Below are positions 8,757 through 15,469 of a stretch of 28,613 bases of DNA, piece after piece. Every line of letters begins with the position of its first letter. Within the stretch, counting starts at the first letter, position 1. Source of the stretch: a virus. Under the pieces are notes generated by a model, which did not search any database, was not told the origin of the DNA, and saw only the letters and a program-made list of their open reading frames with translations. The DNA lies in IMG/VR virus record IMGVR_UViG_3300020418_000031, positions 1 through 28,613 of that record, one strand, 5' to 3'. The position numbers and the translations under genes are program-made.

Positions 8757-8855
8757 ATGAGAAAACGAAAGACTATGATAATTATGTGGTCATTGTACGA
8801 TCTCTTATCTTTATTAGCTATCTCATCACTAATTGTTTTATTATTAGCGGAGTAA
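8757..8855 (+). CDS. Tiny single-pass membrane protein (32 aa)
   Basis: The reading frame encodes MRKRKTMIIMWSLYDLLS and then LLAISSLIVLLLAE: a basic N-terminus followed by one long hydrophobic segment. AGGAAG lies about 9 bases before the ATG, a good ribosome-binding site. The stop codon sits in the loop of a small hairpin. Nothing identifies a function; a holin-like, membrane-anchoring or host-membrane role is possible. It fills the only gap between mazG and the next gene. Confidence 0.55.
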   Translation: MRKRKTMIIMWSLYDLLSLLAISSLIVLLLAE

Positions 8856-8860
8856 TCCGC
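8847..8860 (+). other. Short hairpin around a stop codon
   Basis: GCGGA-GTAA-TCCGC is a perfect 5-bp stem with a 4-base loop carrying the stop codon of the 32-residue gene. There is no T-run, so it is not a standard terminator; it may protect an mRNA 3' end. Confidence 0.35.
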
Positions 8861-8884
8861 CATTGGAATAATAGATCTGAGTGC

Positions 8885-8892
8885 GATAAATA
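8885..8892 (+). promoter_or_regulatory. Late promoter motif only 5 bases before an ATG
   Basis: GATAAATA ends at 8892; in T4 late promoters transcription starts about 6 bases after the octamer, i.e. at about 8898, the A of the next gene's ATG. If used, the late mRNA would be leaderless. Confidence 0.45.
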
Positions 8893-8897
8893 TAGTT

Positions 8898-9671
8898 ATG
8901 GCACGCAAGAAAGACAACGAGCCTCTCTTAGATGGGGAGGGCAACGCAGCATCACCTCTACTAGCAAACGCAGGATTCCAGTATGAATTCGACGTTATCA
9001 GATCGTTGCGTGACAAAGGTTTTGATGTGTCTGACCCTGCAGGTGCAGACAATACAAAGGCAGACTTAGAATTAAAAAAGGCAAGTAGTATAGTAAAGTT
9101 TGAATTAAAGGAAAAGTTATCTGCTGACTTTGCTCAGATGAATTTTGACTTTGATACATCAGCAATGAAGTTTACTATTGATAAGACTAAGGCAAGTGCT
9201 CAGAAAGAAGCAGCACTTACCATGATAGGCATTGCTGAAAACTTTAATATTATAAGAGAAGCAAACGATCATTGGAAACCTGCAAAGAATACACCTGCCA
9301 AGTTTACATTAAAGAATGATGCGACTCTACAACAACGTAAGAAAGGTCTTGAGTTAGATCTTAAAAGATTTCCAGACAAGTATTTGGCAGAGGGTCGTGC
9401 TGCAGCAAGAGAAGTAGAAACATATTATAATTCTAAGAGCACCTTTTACATACAGATAAAAGGAAAGGGACTATATTATATGGGTAGAGACCCAGAAGGA
9501 TATGGATGCCCACGGTTTTCTGACTCAGTAACTAGTAGTAATATCAGGATTCGTCTTAAGACTAACTCAAAGTCAAATGCACGATGGTCGTTTCTGATGG
9601 CACTTAAGATAAACAACATACGTCCTAGTAGCATGGATTTGGACGGTGACACAGGGTTTCTATCCACATGA
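8898..9671 (+). CDS. Conserved cyanophage protein, possible PD-(D/E)XK nuclease fold
   Basis: 257 residues. The first 25 are polar (MARKKDNEPLLDGEG). Around residues 50-80, ADLELKK...FELKEKLSADFAQM has the spacing of a PD-(D/E)XK active site, with D56 and E69-x-K71 followed by a polar ADFAQ segment as in several phage nucleases. Later parts (YIQIKGKGLYYMGRDPEGYG, IRIRLKTNSKS) look like beta strands of the same or a second domain. The nuclease reading is inference from a short motif. No good ribosome-binding site is visible; GAGTG is 15 bases upstream. It lies between mazG and the ligase-like gene. Confidence 0.75.
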   Translation: MARKKDNEPLLDGEGNAASPLLANAGFQYEFDVIRSLRDKGFDVSDPAGADNTKADLELKKASSIVKFELKEKLSADFAQMNFDFDTSAMKFTIDKTKASAQKEAALTMIGIAENFNIIREANDHWKPAKNTPAKFTLKNDATLQQRKKGLELDLKRFPDKYLAEGRAAAREVETYYNSKSTFYIQIKGKGLYYMGRDPEGYGCPRFSDSVTSSNIRIRLKTNSKSNARWSFLMALKINNIRPSSMDLDGDTGFLST

Positions 9672-9724
9672 TAAAGTGGCACACTACTTTCCTATTACAT
9701 AATAAAGTATAGTATTATAGAAGT

Positions 9725-10915
9725 ATGGCAAAGAATACTCACCTAGAGCATTTAGAAGATGATATTTTTAACGCTGGCTCAGCTGGTGCTAAGAATAGCA
9801 TTGCCTTTTTAGAGTCTCTCCGTGACATGCTATCCTCTGGTAAAGGTGGTGGCAACACGAAGGTCACTGTAAAATGGGACGGTGCTCCTGCTATTGTGTG
9901 TGGTAAAGATCCACAGACAGGAGAGTTTTTTGTCGGCACTAAGTCAGTCTTTAATAAGACTACACCTAAGATAGGATACAATGAAGACTTCATCGACTTT
10001 CACTACGAAGGTGCTATCAATGGTATCCTCAAGCAATGCTACAAGCAACTTAAGAAGTTACCCATTGACGGCATACTACAAGGTGACCTCCTCTATACTT
10101 CTACCCCTCCTCTTGTTACCGTTAGTGGCAAGCGAGGTTATAGATTTAAACCAAATACAATCACTTACATTGTAGATCAAGATAGTGAGATGAGTGGTAA
10201 GGTTGCAAAATCTACCATGGGCATTGTCTTTCATACCCGCTACGTTGGTGGTAGCATGGACTCTCTATCTGCAACATTCGGTGCAGATGTTAAAGGTCTA
10301 CAGGGTGTCAAAGACATTGCAGTATTCTCATCTGAATTTACTAATGTAAATGGTCTCGCTAATCTAAGTATCAGCGAGAAGAATAACATCAACAATACTA
10401 TTAGACAAGCAAAGACTAATCTCAGGTCAGGCGGTAAGTTTCTAGACGTTATATCTAAAGACAAATCTGCTATGTCTCCTGCCTCTATGTTTAAGATCTA
10501 TTTCAACCAAGTTATACGTCAAGGAAAGATTCCTAACACGTCACAGAAGATGACACAGGAGTTTATTAAATTCCTAGATGACAGATATAAGAAGGAAATC
10601 ATCAAGAAAAAGACTCCTAAAACACAAGAGCAATGGGAAAAGCGTAGATCTGACTCTGTTTCTTTTCTAAATAGTAACAAGACTATTATGTTTTCTGCAC
10701 TCAGTGGGTTTAGAAACCTCATGGATGCAAAGAATATGATTATAAATAAACTCAAAAAGATTGAAGGTGTTGGCACCTTCCTTGAAGACGAGTCAGGTTA
10801 TCGTGTAACAAGTCCAGAAGGATTTGTTGCTATCAAAGATGGCACTGCTCTTAAACTTGTTGACAGACTAGAATTTAGTCGTGCCAATTTCACCGTAGCA
10901 AAAGACTGGGGCTAA
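9725..10915 (+). CDS. Ligase-like covalent nucleotidyltransferase (KxDG family)
   Basis: 396 residues. The protein carries what look like the main motifs of the ATP-dependent ligase/capping superfamily: motif I K50-W-D-G53 (TVKWDGAPAIVCGKD), a motif III-like GILQGDLLYT (116-125), a motif IIIa-like MGIVFHTRYVG (165-175), motif IV PEGFV (364-368) and motif V ALKLVDR (375-381). In this family the motif I lysine takes AMP or GMP and passes it to an RNA or DNA end. The 190-residue stretch between IIIa and IV, rich in Lys and Ser, is unusually long. The stop overlaps the start of the next gene by one base (TAATG), and that gene encodes another nucleotidyltransferase. The substrate is unknown; it is not a recognised T4 ligase. 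Confidence 0.85.
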   Translation: MAKNTHLEHLEDDIFNAGSAGAKNSIAFLESLRDMLSSGKGGGNTKVTVKWDGAPAIVCGKDPQTGEFFVGTKSVFNKTTPKIGYNEDFIDFHYEGAINGILKQCYKQLKKLPIDGILQGDLLYTSTPPLVTVSGKRGYRFKPNTITYIVDQDSEMSGKVAKSTMGIVFHTRYVGGSMDSLSATFGADVKGLQGVKDIAVFSSEFTNVNGLANLSISEKNNINNTIRQAKTNLRSGGKFLDVISKDKSAMSPASMFKIYFNQVIRQGKIPNTSQKMTQEFIKFLDDRYKKEIIKKKTPKTQEQWEKRRSDSVSFLNSNKTIMFSALSGFRNLMDAKNMIINKLKKIEGVGTFLEDESGYRVTSPEGFVAIKDGTALKLVDRLEFSRANFTVAKDWG

Positions 10916-11979
10916 TGCGTTTTCTAGATTTCATTAAAGAAGCAAAAGAGACTACCACAAAGAAACCCTCACCATCCGCGAAGGGTCAATCTTCTAGTAC
11001 AAATAAAAAAAATGATGCTGACCCCCACGTTGCAATTACTTTTGGCAGGTTTAATCCTCCTCATGCTGGCCATGGTAAGTTACTCGATGCTGTTAGATCT
11101 CACGGAGGCGACTCGGGAAACTACCGAATCTACCCTAGCAGATCCCAAGACCACAAAAAGAATCCCCTCAACGCAGACCAAAAAGTAGGTCACATGCGTA
11201 AGATGTTTCCTCAGCATAAAGATAAAATCCAAAACAACGAGGCACACCGAAACATATTTGACATCTTAAAGGACTTGAATGACGAAGGTCATAAGCATGT
11301 CACTATGGTTGTAGGTGATGACCGTGTAAAAGAATTTGACTCACTAACTAAGAAATACAATGGAGTCCACTACGACTTCAATACAATAAATATAAAGTCT
11401 GCAGGAGCAAGAGACCCCAAGTCAAAAGATCCTATAGAGAAGTTGTCAGCATCTGCTATGCGTAAGCATGCTAGTGGTGATGACCACGATTCATTCCATG
11501 CAGGGATGCCTAAGGGTATCAGTCGAAAACATAGTCAACAGATGATGGCAGATGTGAAGACAGGAATGACACCCCCTCCTAAGAAAGGCAAAAAGAAAGA
11601 TGTCAAGGAGTGGTTTGGTGAATCACTATGGGAGTTTGCACCTAAACTAGACTACAATACATTCCGTGACTTCTATATGCTCGAGCATATTTTTAAGGTA
11701 GGAGCATTAGTAGAGCACGACGACACAGGTTTAACAGGACATGTTGTCCATCGTGGCACCAACTATGTTATATTTCAAATGCCAGATGGCACTGAGCATA
11801 AAGCATGGTTACATCACATCACAGAGAGAGAAGATCAATCTAATTATTCTGCTGATGATGGTAGTGGTAACACATGGAAGGTAGGCACAGATGAATATCG
11901 TAAGGCAGTCCAAGCAATGACACCTGGTCAAGCGACAATTAAGTTTTCTGATTTTAGAAAGAAGACTAAGACTAAATAA
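10915..11979 (+). CDS. HxGH-type nucleotidyltransferase (cytidylyl/NMN adenylyltransferase-like)
   Basis: 354 residues. Residues 38-53 (HVAITFGRFNPPHAGH) carry the HxGH signature (H50, H53) of the cytidylyltransferase / NMN adenylyltransferase superfamily. MVVGDDRVKEFD (131-142) and LSASAMRK (177-184) match the later strand and the ISSTxxR-like motif, so the nucleotide-binding core spans roughly 38-200. The C-terminal 100 residues hold a separate small beta domain (KVGALVEHDDTGLTGHVVHR, NYVIFQMPDG) that I recall from other cyanophage proteins. The N-terminus MRFLDFIKEAKE resembles T4 capsid-targeting peptides. Translationally coupled to the ligase-like gene. The exact substrate is unknown. 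Confidence 0.85.
   Translation: MRFLDFIKEAKETTTKKPSPSAKGQSSSTNKKNDADPHVAITFGRFNPPHAGHGKLLDAVRSHGGDSGNYRIYPSRSQDHKKNPLNADQKVGHMRKMFPQHKDKIQNNEAHRNIFDILKDLNDEGHKHVTMVVGDDRVKEFDSLTKKYNGVHYDFNTINIKSAGARDPKSKDPIEKLSASAMRKHASGDDHDSFHAGMPKGISRKHSQQMMADVKTGMTPPPKKGKKKDVKEWFGESLWEFAPKLDYNTFRDFYMLEHIFKVGALVEHDDTGLTGHVVHRGTNYVIFQMPDGTEHKAWLHHITEREDQSNYSADDGSGNTWKVGTDEYRKAVQAMTPGQATIKFSDFRKKTKTK
11972..11978 (+). promoter_or_regulatory. Late promoter motif (CTAAATA)
   Basis: CTAAATA overlaps the stop codon of the upstream gene and lies 36 bases before the ATG at 12015. Confidence 0.55.
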
Positions 11980-12014
11980 TAATACGTTTTAACGACTAAC
12001 CCCTTAGTAAAGCA

Positions 12015-12725
12015 ATGACTTTAGATATCAAAGTGTCTGCTGCACTGATGAAGTATAACTTCCTAGAGCAGAATAAAATCTTTCATGCACTAGAGACTGA
12101 CACAGTAGAAAAGTTAACCAAGCATCTTAAAGAAGGTGCCGAGGCAGCAATCGAAGTGATGGATTCATGGGAGCCTGTAATTGAAGGTTACGGTGGTTTT
12201 CCTATTGAGAAGGAAGCAGTTGCTAAGAAGAAGATGGAGTTTAAACGTGATAAGAACGTAGGTAGAGTCGTCTCCTCTGGTGGAGATCAGATGCTAGTCA
12301 CTGGTCGCAAGGCAGACGGACGCTATGTTGTTATGGGTAAGGATGGTCGTAAGACTGCTAAGGATGCAGTTGATATAGGTGTCACCGCAAAAGAATCCGT
12401 CGTCGGTGTTGACCTAGATGATCTCCATGAGTCTATGAAACAGGCTCGTAAAAACGTCGGTGCTTCTACTTGTTGGAAAGGATACAAGGCAAAGGGCACT
12501 AAAAAGAAAGACGGAAAAGTAGTACCTAACTGTGTTAAAGAAGAGGATAAGATTGAAGAGGGTAAGAAAGGTCTTTGGGACAACATCCATGCTAAACGTA
12601 AGCGTGGTGAGAAACCTGCTAAACCAGGTGACAAGGACTATCCTAAGACTCTCGACGTCGAATCTTTCAAACTTGAAATTAAACCAAAATACGACTGGCG
12701 AAGTAACATTAAAGGAGATTTGTAA
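12015..12725 (+). CDS. Lysine-rich cyanophage protein with CWKGYKAKGTKKK / NIHAKRKRGE motifs
   Basis: 236 residues. The N-terminal 70 are helical (LMKYNFLEQNKIFHALETD); the middle is basic (EAVAKKKMEFKRDKNVGR, DGRYVVMGKDGRKTAKDA). The C-terminal third has two segments I recall from cyanophage and related T4-like proteins: ASTCWKGYKAKGTKKKDGK then PNCVKEE, and KGLWDNIHAKRKRGEKPAKP then GDKDYPKTL. The two cysteines flank a basic loop, which could bind nucleic acid or metal. The gene follows a late promoter and stands among probable virion or core genes, so a capsid-internal role is plausible but not proven. No enzymatic motif is visible. Confidence 0.75.
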   Translation: MTLDIKVSAALMKYNFLEQNKIFHALETDTVEKLTKHLKEGAEAAIEVMDSWEPVIEGYGGFPIEKEAVAKKKMEFKRDKNVGRVVSSGGDQMLVTGRKADGRYVVMGKDGRKTAKDAVDIGVTAKESVVGVDLDDLHESMKQARKNVGASTCWKGYKAKGTKKKDGKVVPNCVKEEDKIEEGKKGLWDNIHAKRKRGEKPAKPGDKDYPKTLDVESFKLEIKPKYDWRSNIKGDL

Positions 12726-13144
12726 TGGAGCAACCTACCAGTAAAACACCTGATAGAAAAAGTGCACTCAAGACCGTTACGAAAAAGGGTATTACAGTTA
12801 ATCCAAAGAAGGAAGACCTCATGAAAGAAACCATGAAAGCAAAACTTGGTGCATCTATGGATGCATTGAAGGAAGCTGCAAAGAAATCTGCTAAGGGTAA
12901 GACCAAAGGCAAAGTAAAACGTTGGTGGGATGACGATGGTGATGGTATTGGTTATGAGCCTCATGAAGTAAAGAAAGAGCATCATGAAAAGGATGCTGAA
13001 GGCAATGTAATTCCACATGACGTCGAAGATCAGGCTGCTAAGGATGTTATCAAGGAAAGAATGAGACAGAAAATGATAGGTCTCACTCAAGACCATGATG
13101 CAGAGATGGCAGGCATCAAACCAAGTGAGTATAAAAAGTTATAA
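12725..13144 (+). CDS. Highly charged protein with an EF-hand-like DDDGDGIGYE loop
   Basis: 139 residues, very rich in Lys, Glu and Asp, without Cys. Residues 11-65 are basic and helical (KETMKAKLGASMDALKEAAK); WWDDDGDGIGYEPHE (residues 67-81) resembles the Ca2+-binding loop of EF-hand/dockerin sequences (D-x-D-x-D-G...E). The C-terminal half is acidic with His-rich HHEKD. The ATG shares one base with the preceding stop, so the two lysine-rich proteins are co-translated. It probably accompanies them in the particle; function unknown. Confidence 0.7.
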   Translation: MEQPTSKTPDRKSALKTVTKKGITVNPKKEDLMKETMKAKLGASMDALKEAAKKSAKGKTKGKVKRWWDDDGDGIGYEPHEVKKEHHEKDAEGNVIPHDVEDQAAKDVIKERMRQKMIGLTQDHDAEMAGIKPSEYKKL

Positions 13145-13147
13145 ATA
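13140..13147 (+). promoter_or_regulatory. Consensus late promoter TATAAATA
   Basis: Exact TATAAATA, overlapping the stop of the previous gene and 22 bases before the ATG at 13170. Confidence 0.7.
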
Positions 13148-13169
13148 AGGTACCCCGCTTTATAAAATT

Positions 13170-13364
13170 ATGTTTAGCTTTTTAATGCCCCTTGCATACA
13201 AGGTTATCGATGCTGCAGTCAAGAAGATTCCTGACGACGCAGAACTTGGCGAAAAATTAATCGATATCTGTCTACTTATCATCGGTAAGGCAGTAAAACT
13301 AACTAAGACTACAGCAGACGACGCTCTCTTTGAGAAAGTGAAGGAAGCTCTAGAAGCAAAGTAG
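13170..13364 (+). CDS. Small amphipathic/hydrophobic conserved protein (64 aa)
   Basis: 64 residues: MFSFLMPLAYKVIDAAVKKI, an acidic turn (PDDAELGEKL), a second hydrophobic helix (IDICLLIIGKAVKL) and a charged C-terminal helix. The pattern fits two amphipathic or membrane-associated helices. I recall similar short proteins in cyanophages just before a structural gene. It has its own consensus late promoter and another lies immediately after it, pointing to high late expression. Function unknown. Confidence 0.7.
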   Translation: MFSFLMPLAYKVIDAAVKKIPDDAELGEKLIDICLLIIGKAVKLTKTTADDALFEKVKEALEAK

Positions 13365-13372
13365 TATAAATA
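13365..13372 (+). promoter_or_regulatory. Consensus late promoter TATAAATA
   Basis: Exact TATAAATA beginning one base after the upstream stop codon, 35 bases before the ATG at 13408. Confidence 0.7.
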
Positions 13373-13407
13373 ACATATAGATGATACCACCCGTACTATA
13401 GAGAACA

Positions 13408-14253
13408 ATGGCTGTATTTGGACTAATCGATGCGAAAGCAATGGGCACGAACATTGGAGTAACCAATGGCGATGCTACCGTAACCACTAGTGGAGACTTC
13501 ACGGACGCTTCTGACAATCTTGTCAAAGTAGGTGACGTGTTAGATATCTCTGGTGTATCTTACATTGTAAAACAAGTAACGTCAGCGACGGCTATAGAAC
13601 TTCATAAGGTATATGCAGGATCAACCGCAACTATCACTGCAGCAAATGCAATCAGGAGGACACCTCCCAAGGCAGTAGCAGAATATGTTATCAAGGGTGG
13701 CGATAGCATAACTGACTACAGTCTTGTTTTTGTAGATGCTACTGAAATGACAAAGGGCACTAATGAGTCTAGAGGTATTTCAGGACCAGGTTGGTGGTTA
13801 TATCGCACATATACTACACACAATGGTGACACACGTCACAAGGCAGAATGTCTTGCATTCACACACGCCACTGCAGCTGCAGCGGGCGACGCATCTGATG
13901 ACACAATCGCAGCAGATGTAGTTGAGGTAATTACAGTCGGCACACAACCTGCTAACTCTACATCCTCTAGTGGTGCTGGTACATTCGTTGCTGCAGCAAC
14001 AGTAGACCAGTCAGGTACTATCACATATAAGTGGCAGAGACAGACAGCAACTGCAACTACTCGTTGGGTAGATGTAAGTGCTTCACTTGATACTGGTATT
14101 ACATATGCAAACTTCACTACTGCAACTCTTGCATATAGTGGACTAGCAGGCACAACACTAAATGGATATAAGTATCGCTGCGTTATCAACTCAAGCAAAG
14201 GTGCTGTAGAGAAAATGACTAACGGTGCTGCTACACTTACATTTGGTAGTTAA
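13408..14253 (+). CDS. Virion structural protein with Ig-like C-terminal domain
   Basis: 281 residues, Thr/Ala/Gly/Ser-rich, mostly beta. Residues 1-80 (SGDFTDASDNLVKVGDVLDI, SYIVKQVTSATAIELHKVYA) resemble a small beta-sandwich; residues about 180-280 look like an Ig-like domain (ITYKWQRQTAT ... TLNGYKYRCVINSSKGAVEK), with the Trp and Cys at positions typical of phage Ig decorations. Such domains decorate capsids, tails and fibres and can bind sugars. Preceded by a consensus late promoter, as expected for an abundant structural protein. It is too short for a long tail fibre; a head or tail decoration is more likely. Confidence 0.8.
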   Translation: MAVFGLIDAKAMGTNIGVTNGDATVTTSGDFTDASDNLVKVGDVLDISGVSYIVKQVTSATAIELHKVYAGSTATITAANAIRRTPPKAVAEYVIKGGDSITDYSLVFVDATEMTKGTNESRGISGPGWWLYRTYTTHNGDTRHKAECLAFTHATAAAAGDASDDTIAADVVEVITVGTQPANSTSSSGAGTFVAAATVDQSGTITYKWQRQTATATTRWVDVSASLDTGITYANFTTATLAYSGLAGTTLNGYKYRCVINSSKGAVEKMTNGAATLTFGS

Positions 14254-14259
14254 TAAATA
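14252..14259 (+). promoter_or_regulatory. Late promoter motif AATAAATA followed by a 14-bp palindrome
   Basis: AATAAATA at 14252-14259; the perfect palindrome TCAGGTATACCTGA at 14263-14276 covers the expected start of transcription at about 14265. ATG at 14285. Confidence 0.55.
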
Positions 14260-14284
14260 ATCTCAGGTATACCTGATCTTCGTA

Positions 14285-14659
14285 ATGCATTTTGAAAGTC
14301 TAACAGATAAGAATCACTTACTGTTCGCCATCAAGCACTACAACAACCCACAATCGGTTACTGTAGATGATTTCATGGAGGACATGAAGAAATTCAAATA
14401 CCTTAAGCGTTTGCTTAAGAGATACTTGAAGACTGGAACATTACGTACAAATTTAATAATCAATCACCTGATCATTTTATTCAATGTTTTTGATGAGGCA
14501 ACTATACCGTTGCTAATGTATAAACTAGAGCGAGAATACTGGTCTATACTGAAGACCTTTCTAATATTTTTAGATAGGTATCCAGAGATCAATCAGGGCT
14601 CATTGAATGAAGTTGATTTGGATATGGATGTATACGATACGCTCACTGCAATAGAATGA
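14285..14659 (+). CDS. Conserved T4-like helical protein
   Basis: 124 residues, all-helical pattern: HFESLTDKNHLLFAIKHYNN, FMEDMKKFKYLKRLLKRYLK, LIINHLIILFNVFDEATIP, EREYWSILKTFLIFLDRYP. I recognise the arrangement (start xHFESL..LLFAxKHYxNP, KYLKRLLxRY, NHLIxxFNVF) from proteins shared by many T4-like phages; it has no assigned function known to me. Late promoter upstream; the stop overlaps the next start (ATGA). Possibly a small assembly factor. Confidence 0.8.
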   Translation: MHFESLTDKNHLLFAIKHYNNPQSVTVDDFMEDMKKFKYLKRLLKRYLKTGTLRTNLIINHLIILFNVFDEATIPLLMYKLEREYWSILKTFLIFLDRYPEINQGSLNEVDLDMDVYDTLTAIE

Positions 14660-15075
14660 TCAACGAAGATGCCCCAACAATGAGTGCAGGCACTGGTGGA
14701 TTCTCTGGATCTGCTGCTGCTAGTGGTCCTGTGGCAGGATATGATCCAATGCTAGGGCAGAAGAAAGTAAAGAAGCGTAAGTATAAACCAAAAGGTTATG
14801 TCCTACCTAACGTGGGCATAGGTCCTCGCACAGGTAACGCAGGACTAGGAGAGGCAAAGCATTATCAAAAAGATAGCAGCGTCATCCCTTACCTAATACA
14901 CTTTGATGGCATTGATTCATATGTATTGTATGGTAAGTCTCCGTCTGAAATAAAGATTGAGCTCAGAAAGATATATCGTCCTGAGGTACACAAGAAAATA
15001 AAAATCACTCGTTTATACCCTAATCAAGTTATTAAATTCTACTGGGACAAACGGCAAAAGGCACTCCATGTCTGA
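14656..15075 (+). CDS. Conserved cyanophage protein with Gly/Ser-rich N-terminus
   Basis: 139 residues. Residues 1-34 are low-complexity and small-residue rich (MINEDAPTMSAGTGGFSGSA), then a basic stretch (KKVKKRKYKPKGY) and a compact C-terminal domain (YLIHFDGIDSYVLYGKSPSE to ITRLYPNQVIKFYWDKRQKA). The flexible head plus basic patch resembles phage capsid or core proteins that bind DNA or are trimmed by a prohead protease, but no cleavage site can be assigned. It overlaps both neighbours by 4-8 bases, so it is co-translated with them. Function unknown. Confidence 0.75.
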   Translation: MINEDAPTMSAGTGGFSGSAAASGPVAGYDPMLGQKKVKKRKYKPKGYVLPNVGIGPRTGNAGLGEAKHYQKDSSVIPYLIHFDGIDSYVLYGKSPSEIKIELRKIYRPEVHKKIKITRLYPNQVIKFYWDKRQKALHV

Positions 15076-15469
15076 CATCAACTCAGCAATAATAGAAAGA
15101 CTCGAAAAAGTAGTTGACACTCTTCAAGAAAATAGTGTGAAGATGGGTCAACTTCTTGCTGTACACAATGAGAAGTTAGATAAGCAAGATAAAATAGACG
15201 AAGTATTATTTGAAAAGATCGATAGACTATCTGCAGACGTCAATCGTGAGACAGCAGCAATAAAGAAAGGATGTGAGAGAGATATACGCAAGGTGGATGA
15301 CCGTTTAAGGTTAATGGAGAAGAAGATGTGGTCTATATTTGGTGCATTAAGTATCATAAGTTTCCTAGTCAGTCCAGTAGGACAGAAGATTATTAAACCT
15401 ATGTTGACAGGACAAGAAAATACTAGTATGATAGTCGGAGAGATAACCGACTTGAATGAGTTACGTTGA
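15068..15469 (+). CDS. Coiled-coil protein with one membrane helix (XhlA/holin-like topology)
   Basis: 133 residues. Residues 4-88 form a continuous heptad-like coiled coil (IIERLEKVVDTLQENSVKMG ... KGCERDIRKVDDRLRLMEKK). Residues 88-106 (WSIFGALSIISFLVSPVGQ) are one hydrophobic span, followed by a short tail. N-terminal coiled coil plus C-terminal membrane segment is the layout of XhlA-type haemolysin/holin accessory proteins, so a role in lysis is possible. Against this, it is wedged between conserved small genes and primase rather than by an endolysin. The 3' end overlaps gp61 by 14 bases. Confidence 0.7.
   Translation: MSDINSAIIERLEKVVDTLQENSVKMGQLLAVHNEKLDKQDKIDEVLFEKIDRLSADVNRETAAIKKGCERDIRKVDDRLRLMEKKMWSIFGALSIISFLVSPVGQKIIKPMLTGQENTSMIVGEITDLNELR

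Noticed and set aside
8741-9052. Minus-strand ORF of 103 codons
   Set aside because: It lies opposite a plus-strand small gene, late promoter and the start of a conserved gene; there is no ribosome-binding site and the neighbouring genes are all on the plus strand.
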